DNA from: Pandoraea captiosa
Lineage (GTDB): Bacteria > Pseudomonadota > Gammaproteobacteria > Burkholderiales > Burkholderiaceae
Length of the DNA stretch: 64,000 nt
Direction of reading: 5' to 3'
NCBI RefSeq assembly: GCF_902459775.1
Contig: NZ_CABPSQ010000005.1
Coordinates: 124,001-188,000 of the forward strand
Part shown: in pieces, positions 18,176 to 29,411 of the stretch
Layout of the letters: each line of letters begins with the position of its first letter
Position numbering within the stretch: position 1 is the first letter of the stretch
Made by a program: the position numbers and the translations under genes
Notes under the pieces: generated by a model
Databases searched by the model: none
The model's input: the letters and a program-made list of their open reading frames with translations, nothing else
What the model was told of the DNA's origin: nothing

Positions 18176-20944
18176 ATGCAACAAGCTCTCACGCTCAGCG
18201 AGCGACTGATTGCGGTGCTTGGCGCGCGCCTCGGCCTGCGCTTTTTCCGTCGCCGCGACATGCTCGAAACCCTCGATGCGCCCGCGCACGGCCACGAGGC
18301 ACCACCGGGTCTGCTTCAGGCCGCCCGCGACACCGGGCCGGATTTGCTCGCCCGCCTGCGCACCACGCGCAACGGCCTGTCCGACGACGAAGCCGCCACG
18401 GTGCGTGCCCACGTCGGCTCCAACGAGGTCGAGCATGAAAAGCCGCTGCCCTGGTGGCGTCATCTCTTTCACTGCTACCGCAACCCGTTCAACTTGCTGC
18501 TCACTGCGCTGGCCGCTGTGTCTTACGCGACCGACGACACCGAGGGAACGATCATCATCGCGTCGATGGTGATCATTTCCACGGTGTTGCGATTTGTGCA
18601 GGAAGCCCGTTCGAACAAGGCGGCGGAGAAGCTCAAGGCCATGGTGAGCACCACGGCGACGGTGTTGCGTCGCGAATCGTCGGCAGACGGCACGACCGAA
18701 TCCGACAACGTGCGCCACATCGCGCCGGTGGGCCGTACGGGGCATATGGGCCGCATGGGACGCGAAGTCGCGCTGGCCGAACTGGTGCCGGGCGACATCG
18801 TGCTGCTCGCGGCCGGCGACATGATTCCGGCCGACGTGCGCATTCTCTCGGCGAAAGACTTGTTCGTCTCGCAATCGGCGCTCACGGGCGAAGCGTTGCC
18901 CGTCGAGAAATTCGCACACCCGTGCGAGACGGGCGGGAGCAACCCGCTCGAATACGACAATCTGGCCTTCATGGGAACGAACGTCGTCAGCGGTTCGGCC
19001 ACGGCGGTGGTGGTAGCCACGGGCGCACGCACGTTCTTCGGCTCGCTCGCCGAACGGGTGACGGCGCAGCAGCCCACGGTGACCTCCTTCCAGCAAGGGG
19101 TGAACCGCGTGTCGTGGGTGCTCATTCGCTTCATGCTCGTGATGACTCCCATCGTCCTGCTCATCAACGGTTTCACGAAGCACGACTGGCTCGAAGCGTC
19201 GCTTTTCGCCCTGTCCGTGGCCGTGGGGCTCACGCCTGAAATGCTGCCGATGATCGTGACGGCCACGCTCGCCAAGGGCGCCGTCGTGCTCTCGCGCAAG
19301 AAGGTCATCGTCAAGCGGCTCGATGCGATTCAGAACTTCGGCGCAATGGACGTGCTGTGCACCGACAAGACGGGCACGCTCACGCAGGACAAGATCTGCC
19401 TGGAGCGTCACACCGACGTGTGGGGCAATTTCTCCGAGTACGTGCTCGAATACGCCTACCTGAACAGCTTCTATCAGACCGGTCTGAAGAACCTGCTCGA
19501 CGTGGCCGTGCTCGACCATGCCGAGATGCACCAGCGTCTGGACGTGGTCAATCGTTACCGCAAGATCGACGAAATCCCGTTCGACTTTCAGCGTCGCCGC
19601 ATGTCGGTGGTGGTGAGCGAGAACGGCGATCACCATGAGCTGATCTGCAAGGGGGCGGTGGAAGAGGTGATGGCCGTCTGCAATCGCGTGCAGCACGGCG
19701 CGAACATCGAGCCGCTCACGCCCGACGTTCTCGCGCGCCTGCGCCGCGTGACGGCCGACCTGAACGCTGAGGGATTGCGGGTGGTGGCCGTGGCCACACG
19801 CCACCTGCCGCCCGTGCGCGAGCGATACAGCGTGGCGGACGAAAGCGAACTCGTGCTCGTTGGCTACATTGCCTTCCTCGATCCGCCCAAGGAGTCGACG
19901 TCGCCTGCCCTGGCGGCGCTCGCCGCGTCGGGCGTGCAGGTGAAGGTGCTCACCGGCGACAACGATCTCGTGACGGCAAAGGTCTGCCGCGAAGTGGGCC
20001 TGACGGTGACGGGCTGCGTGCTGGGCGACGACGTCGAAGCGATGAGCGACGCCGAACTCGCGCAGACGGTCGAGCGCGCCAACGTCTTCGCAAAGCTCAC
20101 GCCGGCACACAAGGAGCGCCTCGTTCGCACGCTGCGTGCGAATGGCCACGTCGTCGGCTTCATGGGTGACGGCATCAACGACGCGCCGGCGTTGCGTGCA
20201 GCGGATATCGGCATTTCCGTCGACACGGCGGTGGACATTGCCAAGGAAGCGGCCGACCTGATCCTGCTGGAGAAGAGTCTGATGGTGCTGGAGCAGGGCG
20301 TGATCGAGGGGCGTCGCACGTTCGCCAACATGCTCAAGTACATCAAGATGACGGCCAGCTCGAATTTCGGCAATGTCTTCTCGGTGCTGATCGCCAGCGC
20401 GTTCCTGCCCTTCCTGCCGATGTTGCCGTTGCAGTTGCTCACGCAGAATCTGCTCTACGATCTGTCGCAGACCACGATTCCGTTCGATCACGTCGACAGC
20501 GAACAACTCACGCATCCACAACGCTGGAACCCTGCGGACCTGTCGCGCTTCATGGTGTTCTTCGGCCCCATCAGTTCGATCTTCGACGTGCTGACGTTCG
20601 TGGCGATGTGGCACCTCTTCGGCGCGAACAGCACGGAGCATCAGACACTGTTCCAGTCCGGCTGGTTCGTGGAAGGGCTGCTCTCGCAGACGCTCATCGT
20701 CCACCTGATCCGCACGCGTCGTCTGCCGTTCATCCAGAGTCGCGCTGCATGGCCGTTGCTGCTGATGACGGGCGCGGTGATGCTGATCGGCATCATGCTG
20801 CCGATGTCGCCGTTCGCCGACACCTTCCGGATGCAGGCATTGCCGCTCGCCTATTTCCCGATGCTCGCTGCGATCCTGCTGGCCTATGCCGTGCTCACGC
20901 AGTGGATGAAGGGGATATTCGCGCGACGTTTCGGATGGCAGTGA
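18176..20944 (+). CDS. mgtA: P-type Mg2+-importing ATPase MgtA
   Basis: A 922-residue P3B ATPase that brings Mg2+ into the cytoplasm. The phosphorylation motif CTDKTGTLTQDK has Asp397. An actuator TGEALPVEK lies near residue 240, and the hinge GDGINDAPALRAADIGI is near 665. About ten membrane helices are in the usual places. The start at 18176 is used because AGGA at 18164 is 8 bases away; an ATG at 18167 overlaps that site. The long structured leader upstream, with a peptide ORF and a terminator, suggests control after transcription starts, as in enteric mgtA. The amino end (MQQALTLSERLI) is longer than in E. coli. Confidence 0.93.
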   Translation: MQQALTLSERLIAVLGARLGLRFFRRRDMLETLDAPAHGHEAPPGLLQAARDTGPDLLARLRTTRNGLSDDEAATVRAHVGSNEVEHEKPLPWWRHLFHCYRNPFNLLLTALAAVSYATDDTEGTIIIASMVIISTVLRFVQEARSNKAAEKLKAMVSTTATVLRRESSADGTTESDNVRHIAPVGRTGHMGRMGREVALAELVPGDIVLLAAGDMIPADVRILSAKDLFVSQSALTGEALPVEKFAHPCETGGSNPLEYDNLAFMGTNVVSGSATAVVVATGARTFFGSLAERVTAQQPTVTSFQQGVNRVSWVLIRFMLVMTPIVLLINGFTKHDWLEASLFALSVAVGLTPEMLPMIVTATLAKGAVVLSRKKVIVKRLDAIQNFGAMDVLCTDKTGTLTQDKICLERHTDVWGNFSEYVLEYAYLNSFYQTGLKNLLDVAVLDHAEMHQRLDVVNRYRKIDEIPFDFQRRRMSVVVSENGDHHELICKGAVEEVMAVCNRVQHGANIEPLTPDVLARLRRVTADLNAEGLRVVAVATRHLPPVRERYSVADESELVLVGYIAFLDPPKESTSPALAALAASGVQVKVLTGDNDLVTAKVCREVGLTVTGCVLGDDVEAMSDAELAQTVERANVFAKLTPAHKERLVRTLRANGHVVGFMGDGINDAPALRAADIGISVDTAVDIAKEAADLILLEKSLMVLEQGVIEGRRTFANMLKYIKMTASSNFGNVFSVLIASAFLPFLPMLPLQLLTQNLLYDLSQTTIPFDHVDSEQLTHPQRWNPADLSRFMVFFGPISSIFDVLTFVAMWHLFGANSTEHQTLFQSGWFVEGLLSQTLIVHLIRTRRLPFIQSRAAWPLLLMTGAVMLIGIMLPMSPFADTFRMQALPLAYFPMLAAILLAYAVLTQWMKGIFARRFGWQ

Positions 20945-21003
20945 CGTCGGGGGCGACGTTCGACCACCGGTCGACCGGCGATCAATCGATACGCGAATCG
21001 CGG

Positions 21004-21579
21004 TCAGTTCGAGTGTAGTCGTATCGACTGGCCCTTCGACACCGATCCACGGAGGCCGGACTCCAAACGCGCATCGCGAAGGGCTCCCCGACGCCCGTCC
21101 CCATGCGCTTCGATACGACGTTTGGGCGAGACGACGATGCCCAGTTCCGCGTAGAGCTCGTCGAGCGCTTCGCGCGTGCCAACGAGCAGCGCCGTTGTCT
21201 GTCCGCTGATGTCCGTGATGAGGCTGACGAGCGTCTGACCCTGACACGTTTCGCGTGCCGCGACGAATTGCGTCGAAGTCAGCGCGGCAAGTGTGGCGAA
21301 ACGCTCGGCCTGCACGAGACCGTTGATCTGGAAGACCGGTTGTGCGGCGCCGGTGGCGCGGCGTGCAAGGCGCACGTTCACGCCGTCGCTGCAGGCGCCG
21401 AGCGCCGCGAACAGTTTTTCTCGTCCCTGCGCGCCGAGCGCGCAAGGGTCGCCGTGAACCCAACGCGAGATCGTGTTGCCCGTGATCCCGGTCGCGTATG
21501 CGAGTCGTGCCAGCGTGGTGCCCGAGAGCTTGATCAGCAAACGGGCGACGGTGCGGTGGCGCTGTTCGATGTCATCCAT
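21004..21579 (-). CDS. Orphan helix-turn-helix protein
   Basis: A 191-residue protein with a likely HTH at residues 20-45 (TTLARLAYATGITGNTISRW). The middle and carboxy parts do not match a family I know; a predicted alpha/beta stretch ends in a basic tail (ALRDARLESGLRGSVSKGQ). The ATG at 21579 is preceded by AGGAC at a normal spacing. It sits between mgtA and the dapA-like gene, on the strand opposite to mgtA, so its 3' end faces mgtA's. Probably a DNA-binding regulator; target unknown. Confidence 0.68.
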   Translation of the reverse strand: MDDIEQRHRTVARLLIKLSGTTLARLAYATGITGNTISRWVHGDPCALGAQGREKLFAALGACSDGVNVRLARRATGAAQPVFQINGLVQAERFATLAALTSTQFVAARETCQGQTLVSLITDISGQTTALLVGTREALDELYAELGIVVSPKRRIEAHGDGRRGALRDARLESGLRGSVSKGQSIRLHSN

Positions 21580-21630
21580 AACGAGTGTCCTGTCATGAGG
21601 GGAGCCGGCGCAGTGGCATGAATTTGGCGC

Positions 21631-22512
21631 TCAGAACGCCATCGTCACTTCGAGTTGCGCGTCGATATCCTTGCGAAGCCCGGCGGAACACGGCATGAGC
21701 GGGCGGCGCACCGTCTCGGAACAGAGTCCGAGCGAGGTGAGCGCTGCTTTGATGGCGACGGGGTTGGGCTCGACGAACAGACGCCGGATCAGCGGCTTCA
21801 TGCCGTTGAACAGCGTGGTCGCACGATCCATGTCGCCTTCGCAGACATAGCGGATCAATTTCAGATACAGATCGGGGCGTATATGGGCCGCCGCCGAGAT
21901 GCAGCCGACCGCGCCGGCTTGCAGCGCAGGCAGGATCTGCATGTCGTCGCCGCACAGCACGCGCATGGTCACTTGCGAAGGCAAGTGCGTGAGGGGATGC
22001 GCATCGCACTCCTTGATGGCGGCGAACGATTCGTGCGACGCCAGTTCGCGAATCGTCTCGACACCGAGCGTCACGCCGGTGCGCAGCGGCACGTTGTAGA
22101 GCACGAGCGGCTTGCGCGTGCCTGCGGCGAGCGTGCGGTAGTGCCAGAGAATGCCCTCCTGCGAGGGGCGAAGGTAATACGGCGGCGGCACGAGATACCC
22201 GGCGAGCGGCAGGTCGTCCAGACTGCGAATCTGCCGCGCGGCATTTGTCGTGTCGGCCGCGCCGACACCGGCGAGCACCGGGGCGTGACCGTGGGCGAGG
22301 TGGCAAGCCGTCTCCACGAGCCAGCGGCGCTCGTCATCGTGCAGCAGTGTGCCTTCGCCCGTGGTCCCGGCGACGACGAGGCCGTTCACACCGGCAGCGA
22401 GGTAGTAGTCGACCAGACGGGCGAAAGCGTTGTGGTCGATCTGGGCGCCATTGGCGCCGGTCATGGGCGTGACGAGTGGAACCCACACGCCTTCGAAGAT
22501 GGCAGTGTTCAT
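21631..22512 (-). CDS. DapA-family lyase (dihydrodipicolinate synthase-like)
   Basis: A 293-residue class I aldolase of the NAL/DapA family. Schiff-base Lys167 in FAAIKECD, Tyr139 in VLYNVPLRTG, Thr50-Thr51 in GTTGEGTLL and Arg144 are all present and match E. coli DapA spacing plus six. It should condense aspartate semialdehyde with pyruvate for lysine and cell-wall synthesis, or be one of the many paralogues with other aldol substrates. The ATG at 22512 is the family start MNTAIFEGVWVPLVTPM. No other lysine gene is nearby, so dapA itself may be elsewhere. Confidence 0.85.
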   Translation of the reverse strand: MNTAIFEGVWVPLVTPMTGANGAQIDHNAFARLVDYYLAAGVNGLVVAGTTGEGTLLHDDERRWLVETACHLAHGHAPVLAGVGAADTTNAARQIRSLDDLPLAGYLVPPPYYLRPSQEGILWHYRTLAAGTRKPLVLYNVPLRTGVTLGVETIRELASHESFAAIKECDAHPLTHLPSQVTMRVLCGDDMQILPALQAGAVGCISAAAHIRPDLYLKLIRYVCEGDMDRATTLFNGMKPLIRRLFVEPNPVAIKAALTSLGLCSETVRRPLMPCSAGLRKDIDAQLEVTMAF

Positions 22513-22649
22513 GGCTGAAGAAGCGATATCGGGGATATCCGATGAGGCGGGTCGGAGAAGTCGAGTTGTCGCGTTGACGAGCGTGCGAACTGGCGAATTG
22601 GCGAATTTGCGCGAGGCGTCGCGAATGCGTCCGGCTAACATGGGCCCGC

Positions 22650-23045
22650 TTACGCGGCAGGGCGCAGACGAAGCGCGCCGAACTCGGCTTCAGGCAGCGA
22701 TTGCATGACGACGTGCATCGCATGCGACGCTTCGACGCGCGGCAGGGCAATCGACACTACGGCGGCCGTATCGCGGCGGATCGGCCGAATCGTCTCGACA
22801 CGCCAGGGCAGCGGCAGGCTCATCGCCAGCGTCACGGCCAGCGAAGAGACGGCTGCGCGGCTGAGCGTAATGTCGAGCGTGGCGTCGAGGCGCGCGCGGG
22901 GATTGAATCGGTGGCGTTGCCGTGTGGTGGGTAAGGCGCTTACAGCAGGCAAGGCAGAGGTGAGGGCGCCGGTGTCGGCGAAAGCGGCAGCGGCGGTGTT
23001 CGCACCGGGAGGTTCGAGGCTGGCGCGTTGAGCGATGGCAGGCAT
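22650..23045 (-). CDS. Small unknown protein, possibly ACT-like
   Basis: A 131-codon ORF upstream of the DapA-like gene on the same strand. The first 50 residues are Ala/Pro-rich with no structure. The second half (TLDITLSRAAVSSLAVTLAM then VETIRPIRRDTAAVVSIALP) alternates strand, helix, strand, strand, helix, as in ACT ligand-binding domains, but the match is weak. No clear ribosome-binding site precedes the ATG at 23045. If real, an ACT-like sensor beside an amino-acid enzyme would make sense; this is speculation. Confidence 0.5.
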   Translation of the reverse strand: MPAIAQRASLEPPGANTAAAAFADTGALTSALPAVSALPTTRQRHRFNPRARLDATLDITLSRAAVSSLAVTLAMSLPLPWRVETIRPIRRDTAAVVSIALPRVEASHAMHVVMQSLPEAEFGALRLRPAA

Positions 23046-23103
23046 GGCAACGTGTCGTTTGGCGACGGAAGTGACAACGAGGCCAGTCTAGGGAGGCGCG
23101 GGT

Positions 23104-23131
23104 AAAAAAGGCGTCAAGATTTCGACGCCTT
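23104..23131 (-). terminator. Rho-independent terminator of edd
   Basis: On the minus strand an AAGGCGTC / GACGCCTT stem with an 8-base loop is followed by a T6 run, about 58 bp after the edd stop. Confidence 0.85.
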
Positions 23132-23188
23132 CATTGCTCTCCATTGTCATTCATTGGCATTCGTTGCGCCGCCATCGACGCGGTGACA

Positions 23189-25036
23189 TCAGTCCTGCTT
23201 CGGATACTGTGCGTCGTTGAACAGCACGCACGCGCCGTGGGGCGCCGCACCGACATTGTTGCGGAACAGCGCGAAGAGGTTGCGCCACGGGTCGAACGGT
23301 CGTTGCGGCACGGGCTCCGGCGTTCGTGCGGCGAGCGTGGCGTCGTCGACCTCGCAGGTCAGCGTGTTCGTCTCGCAGTCGATGGTGATGATGTCGCCGT
23401 CCTGCACGCGTGCGAGCATGCCGCCCTGCTCGGCTTCCGGCGACAGGTGGATGGCCGCGGGGACCTTGCCGGACGCCCCCGACATGCGCCCGTCGGTCAC
23501 GAGCGCCACGTGGTGGCCTTCGTCCTGCAGCAAGCCGAGCATGGGCATGAGTTTGTGCAGCTCAGGCATGCCGTTCGCGCGCGGACCCTGGAAGCGTACG
23601 ACCACCACGACGTCGCGTGTGAGCTCGCCTGCCTTGAACGCCGCCTGCGCCGACTCCTGATCCGAGAACACACGTGCCGGCGCGCGCACTTTCTGATGTT
23701 CGGGCTTCACGGCGGACGACTTGATCACGGCGCGCCCGAGGTTGCCGGCCAGCATGCGCAGTCCGCCTTCCGGCGCGAAGGGCCGCGATGCCGGTCGCAC
23801 GATGGTCTCGTCGAGACTCTCTGCGGGCGCCTCCTGCCACGACAGCACGTCGTCGCGCAGGAAGGCTTCCTGCGTGTAGGCGCGTAGGCCATGCCCCATG
23901 ACGGTGGTCACGTCGTTGTGCAGAAAACCCGCGTCGAGCAATTCACGGATGAGGAAGCTCAGGCCACCGGCTGCGTGGAACTGATTCACGTCGGCCTTGC
24001 CGCTCGGGTAGACGTGTGCGAGCAGCGGCGTGACGTCAGACAGTTCGGCGAAGTCCTGCCAGTCGAGCAGAATGCCGCCCGCGTGCGCCATTGCAACGAG
24101 ATGCAGCGTGTGATTGGTGGAGCCACCGGTGGCGAGCAGGCCGACCACGCCGTTGACGAAGGCCCGCTCGTCGAGAATTTGCGAGGTGTTGATGCCGGAC
24201 TTCGCAAGCGCCACGGCGCGGGCGGTGGCGGCTTGCGTCAGCGCGTGACGCAGCGGTGTGTGCGGATTGACGAACGACGACCCCGGCAAGTGCAGTCCCA
24301 TGAATTCCATGAGCATCTGATTGCTGTTGGCCGTGCCGTAAAAGGTGCAGGTGCCTTCGGTGTGATAGGCGGAGAGTTCGGCGTCGAGCAGCGCCGCGCG
24401 GGTCACGCGACCGGCAGCGTACTCCTGCCGGATGCGCGACTTCTCGTCGTTGGGCAGGCCCGAAGGCATCGGGCCTGCCGGGCTGAACACCGCCGGCAGA
24501 TGCCCGAACGCCTGTGCGGCGATGACCAGACCCGGCACGATCTTGTCACACACGCCGAGGAACATGGCCGCGTCGAACATCTGATGCGAGAGCGCTACGA
24601 CCGACGCCATTGCAATCACGTCTCGCGAGAACAGCGAGAGCTCCATGCCCGCATAACCTTGCGTCACGCCGTCGCACATGGCGGGCACGCCGCCTGCGAC
24701 CTGCGCGCTCGCGCCATGTGCGCGGGCGGCGGATTTGATGATGTCGGGGAATTCGGCGAACGGTGCGTGCGCCGAGAGCATGTCGTTGTAGGCGGTGACG
24801 ATGCCGATGTTGGGAATGCGCTCGGAACGGATCTTGAGCCGATCGTCGGCGGGCGCCGCCGCGAGCGCGTGGGCCAGATTGGCGCAGCCGATCTTTTCGC
24901 GCCCAGGCTGTCCCTGCGTGGCACGCGCCACGCCTTCCAGATATGCCTGACGGGACGACCGGCTGCGCTCGATCAGGCGCTCGGTCACGCGTTGTACCAC
25001 CGGATGCAGGGACACGTTGTGTGAGAACTGGGTCAT
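23189..25036 (-). CDS. edd: Phosphogluconate dehydratase (Entner-Doudoroff)
   Basis: A 615-residue 4Fe-4S dehydratase of the IlvD/Edd family that turns 6-phosphogluconate into KDPG. Family marks include GIVTAYNDMLSAHAPF near residue 70, the Cys of VPAMCDGVTQGYAGMELS near 125, FLGVCDKIVPGL near 195 and DGRMSGASGKVPAAIHL near 525. The length is normal. The ATG at 25036 begins MTQFSHNVSLHPVV; an upstream extension runs through the operator. It is divergent from zwf with a HexR-type palindrome between. No eda gene is in the window. Confidence 0.95.
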   Translation of the reverse strand: MTQFSHNVSLHPVVQRVTERLIERSRSSRQAYLEGVARATQGQPGREKIGCANLAHALAAAPADDRLKIRSERIPNIGIVTAYNDMLSAHAPFAEFPDIIKSAARAHGASAQVAGGVPAMCDGVTQGYAGMELSLFSRDVIAMASVVALSHQMFDAAMFLGVCDKIVPGLVIAAQAFGHLPAVFSPAGPMPSGLPNDEKSRIRQEYAAGRVTRAALLDAELSAYHTEGTCTFYGTANSNQMLMEFMGLHLPGSSFVNPHTPLRHALTQAATARAVALAKSGINTSQILDERAFVNGVVGLLATGGSTNHTLHLVAMAHAGGILLDWQDFAELSDVTPLLAHVYPSGKADVNQFHAAGGLSFLIRELLDAGFLHNDVTTVMGHGLRAYTQEAFLRDDVLSWQEAPAESLDETIVRPASRPFAPEGGLRMLAGNLGRAVIKSSAVKPEHQKVRAPARVFSDQESAQAAFKAGELTRDVVVVVRFQGPRANGMPELHKLMPMLGLLQDEGHHVALVTDGRMSGASGKVPAAIHLSPEAEQGGMLARVQDGDIITIDCETNTLTCEVDDATLAARTPEPVPQRPFDPWRNLFALFRNNVGAAPHGACVLFNDAQYPKQD

Positions 25037-25087
25037 GGTTGCATCGCCGTTGATGTAGTCAAAGCACGAGAATTTGTTGATTTGCAG

Positions 25088-25102
25088 TGTAGTTAAACTA
25101 CA
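25088..25102. promoter_or_regulatory. HexR-type operator between edd and zwf
   Basis: TGTAGTTAAACTACA is a perfect palindrome around a central base and matches the known HexR consensus form TGTART-WWW-ACTACA. It lies 51 bp ahead of edd and 48 bp ahead of zwf. The regulator is encoded as the carboxy half of the Glk-HexR fusion in the same cluster, and in characterised systems KDPG releases it. Confidence 0.85.
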
Positions 25103-25150
25103 ATGCAGTGTCAAAGTTGCGCCTTCCCAGTGACACGTGGACGTCTTCTC

Positions 25151-26626
<1,476 letters not shown>

Positions 26627-26735
26627 TCGATCCCTGCGACGTTCGCGACAAGCATGACCGAGACGGATCGCCGCATTGGCACACGCGGCACTTGCGCGGT
26701 ACTTGCACGGTACACGCGCGACAAAAGCGACAAAC

Positions 26736-26766
26736 GCGGCAAATGCGGCAAATGCGGCAAATGCGG
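26736..26766. repeat. 9-bp tandem repeat in the zwf-pgl spacer
   Basis: Three perfect copies of GCGGCAAAT (26736-26762) run into a partial fourth. Related CGGCAC, CGGTAC and CGCGAC units lie just before, from 26690. The stretch lies in the 184-bp gap between zwf and pgl. Confidence 0.85.
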
Positions 26767-26810
26767 GCCCGGCGCATCCGTCCAACGCCACGCTACGGAG
26801 GCAGACACGC

Positions 26811-27488
26811 ATGATTCACTGGCGAACTTTTCCCACGCGCGAGGCGCAGGCGCACGCATTGGCCAATGCCGTCGTGGCTGGCATAGACGAAGCGCTGACG
26901 ATTCGACGCCGCGCCTTGCTGGCGGTATCGGGCGGCACCAGTCCCAAAGCCTTCTTGGCGCAGCTCGCCCGCTTGCCGGTCGCATGGCGTGACGTCGACA
27001 TCACGCTGGTCGACGACCGCTGGTTGCCCGCCGACCACGCCGACAGCAACGCGCGTCTGGTTGCCGAGACACTGCTGCCCGGCGCCACCGGCGCGCGCTG
27101 GCTGCCGCTTGTCGATACGTCGACGTCCGCCGAATTGCAGGTGCGCACGCTCAACAGCACCTGGACCCACGGCGTGCCGCAGGTCTGCGTGCTGGGTATG
27201 GGCGAGGACGGCCATACGGCGTCGCTCTTTGCGGACGCGCCGCAATGGCGCGACGCCACCACGACCCACGACAAGTTCGTTCTCGTGCAGCCGCAGAACG
27301 CGCCATACCAGCGGGTGTCGTGGTCGCTCGCCGCGCTCGCGGCATGCGACAAGCTCATCCTGCAGATTCAGGGCCCGGCCAAGCGCGCGGTGCTCGAAGC
27401 GGCGCAGGCCAACGAGCAGGACAACGCCATCTCGCGCCTGATCCACCTCGAAGGAGTCAAGATCGATGTCTTCTGGAGTGAGGAATAA
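26811..27488 (+). CDS. pgl: 6-phosphogluconolactonase
   Basis: A 225-residue lactonase that opens the Zwf product to 6-phosphogluconate. Motifs [10 protein letters not shown] near residue 41, [18 protein letters not shown] near 60 and [13 protein letters not shown] near 125 identify the DevB/Pgl family. The ATG at 26811 follows a good GGAGG site. Its 3' end overlaps the glk-hexR start by 23 bases, so the two are coupled. Confidence 0.93.
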   Translation: MIHWRTFPTREAQAHALANAVVAGIDEALTIRRRALLAVSGGTSPKAFLAQLARLPVAWRDVDITLVDDRWLPADHADSNARLVAETLLPGATGARWLPLVDTSTSAELQVRTLNSTWTHGVPQVCVLGMGEDGHTASLFADAPQWRDATTTHDKFVLVQPQNAPYQRVSWSLAALAACDKLILQIQGPAKRAVLEAAQANEQDNAISRLIHLEGVKIDVFWSEE

Positions 27489-29337
27489 CCCGCCACACCT
27501 GAGCGGTCCGCGATTGCTGGCCGACATTGGCGGCACCAACGCCCGGTTTGCGCTGGAGATCGCGCCGGGCGATCTCGTCGAAATTCGTGACTACGCCTGC
27601 GACGATTACGCCGGTGTGCCCGAAGTGATCCGCGCTTACCTCGACGAAGCCGATCACGCGGAACCGGTGCAACACGCGGCCATCGCCATCGCCAATCCGA
27701 TCGAGGGCGACGAGATTCGCATGACGAATCGCGACTGGCACTTCTCCATCGAAGCCACGCGCCGCGCGTTGCGTTTCGAGACGCTGCTGGTCGTCAACGA
27801 TTTCACGGCCCTGGCAATGGCGTTGCCTTATCTCACGCCGGCGCAGAAGTATCAGGTCGGCGGCGGTGAGGCCCGACCGAATGGTGTGCTGGGTCTGTTG
27901 GGGCCGGGCACCGGGGTCGGCGTCTCTGGCCTGATTCCGGCAGGCGATCGCTGGATCGCGCTGGGCAGCGAAGGCGGACACACCACGTTCGCACCGGCCG
28001 ATGAGCGTGAGATCGACGTGTTGCGCTACGCGTGGAAGCACTTCCCGCATGTATCGTTCGAGCGCCTCGTTGCCGGTCCCGGCATGGCGCTGGTCTATCA
28101 GGCGCTGGCAGAGCGCGACGGCAAGCGTGTCGAAGCGCTGGAGACGCCGGCGATCGTCGGACTGGCGCAATCGGGTGACAAGCTCGCACGCGAGACCGTC
28201 GATTGTTTCTGCGCGATGCTCGGCACGCTGGCGGGCAATGTCGCGGTATCGCTCGGCGCGGTGGGAGGCGTCTACCTGGGCGGCGGCGTGATACCCAAGC
28301 TGGGCAAGCTGTTCGAGGACTCGCCGTTTCGTCAGCGCTTCGAGGCGAAAGGGCGCTTCGAGGCGTATCTCAGGAAGATCCCGACCTATGTCATTACCGC
28401 CGATCATCCGGCATTCCTCGGTACGTCGGCGATTCTTGCCGAACAACTCGGCACGCATGCGGCGGGTGCGGGCGCGCTGATCGATCGCCTGCATCGCCTG
28501 CGCGACCGCCTGAGTCCTGCGGAGCAGCGCGTTGCCGAACTCACGCTCAAGCAGCCGCGTGCATTGCTGGCCGAACCGGTCGCGGAGATCGCACGTCTGG
28601 CGCGGGTTAGCCAGCCCACGGTGATCCGCTTTTGCCGCAAGCTCGGCTGTCAGGGGCTGTCGGACTTCAAGCTCAAGCTTGCGAGCGCGTTGACAGGTAC
28701 GCTGCCGGTGCGTCACGGACAGGTACATGTGGGCGACACGGCAGCGGAATTCAGCGCAAAGGTGCTCGACAACACCGTGTCGTCGATCCTGCAGATGCGT
28801 GAACATCTCGACGCACGCACTGTGGAGGCGGCTGTCACGCTGCTCGATGGCGCGCGTCGCATCGAGTTCTACGGACTGGGCAACTCCGGCGTAATCGCAC
28901 AAGACGCCCACTACAAGTTCTTCCGCTTCGGCAAGCCAACCATTGCGTACGGGGATCCGTATCTGTTGCAGGCGTCCGCCGGGCTGCTGGGGGAAGACGA
29001 CGTGGTCGTCGCGATCTCCGCATCGGGGCGCTCGACCGACCTGAACCGGGCGGTCGACATTGCGCTCGGTCGAGGCGCGAAAGTGATCGCGCTCACGGCG
29101 CGCAACTCGCCGCTCGCGCGCAAGGCGACGCTCGTTTTACCTAACGATCATGTCGAGACGATGGGCGCACACGTCACGATGATTGCGCGGATTCTGCATC
29201 TGGCGGCCATCGACGTGCTGGCTGTGGGCGTGGCGATCCGTCGTGCGGGCCCAGGGGCCGAGACTGCGGGCGAAGGCGCGCTCGACTGGCTCGGTCACGG
29301 CAGTGGCCGCGACACAGGCACGCCGGCGGCAGCCTGA
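27466..29337 (+). CDS. glk: Glucokinase fused to a HexR-type (RpiR family) regulator
   Basis: A 623-residue fusion. Residues 1 to about 330 are a full glucokinase: phosphate loop [14 protein letters not shown] near 18, [13 protein letters not shown] near 105 and [13 protein letters not shown] near 268. Residues 338-410 form an RpiR helix-turn-helix ([17 protein letters not shown]). Residues 440-600 are a SIS domain that binds a phosphosugar ([19 protein letters not shown]). The start at 27466 lies 9 bases after AAGGAG, inside pgl. The fusion joins glucose phosphorylation to KDPG-sensing control of edd and zwf and is a known Burkholderiales form. Confidence 0.92.
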   Translation: MSSGVRNNPPHLSGPRLLADIGGTNARFALEIAPGDLVEIRDYACDDYAGVPEVIRAYLDEADHAEPVQHAAIAIANPIEGDEIRMTNRDWHFSIEATRRALRFETLLVVNDFTALAMALPYLTPAQKYQVGGGEARPNGVLGLLGPGTGVGVSGLIPAGDRWIALGSEGGHTTFAPADEREIDVLRYAWKHFPHVSFERLVAGPGMALVYQALAERDGKRVEALETPAIVGLAQSGDKLARETVDCFCAMLGTLAGNVAVSLGAVGGVYLGGGVIPKLGKLFEDSPFRQRFEAKGRFEAYLRKIPTYVITADHPAFLGTSAILAEQLGTHAAGAGALIDRLHRLRDRLSPAEQRVAELTLKQPRALLAEPVAEIARLARVSQPTVIRFCRKLGCQGLSDFKLKLASALTGTLPVRHGQVHVGDTAAEFSAKVLDNTVSSILQMREHLDARTVEAAVTLLDGARRIEFYGLGNSGVIAQDAHYKFFRFGKPTIAYGDPYLLQASAGLLGEDDVVVAISASGRSTDLNRAVDIALGRGAKVIALTARNSPLARKATLVLPNDHVETMGAHVTMIARILHLAAIDVLAVGVAIRRAGPGAETAGEGALDWLGHGSGRDTGTPAAA

Positions 29338-29384
29338 CGTGCCGGACGCCGAACTGACGCCGAATCTTCGGTCGCTTGATATCC

Positions 29385-29398
29385 CTAAACATGTTTAG
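29385..29398. promoter_or_regulatory. Palindrome upstream of the MarR gene, probable auto-operator
   Basis: CTAAACATGTTTAG is a perfect 14-bp palindrome ending 13 bases before the MarR ATG, in an AT-rich pocket. This is the typical place for a MarR repressor site. Confidence 0.65.
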
Positions 29399-29411
29399 CA
29401 TAATGCGGCAT

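Noticed and set aside
18119-21463. 1114-codon open frame on the minus strand opposite mgtA
   Set aside because: It is a shadow of mgtA's GC-rich codon pattern, has no family similarity and is rich in Arg and His as expected for antisense frames.
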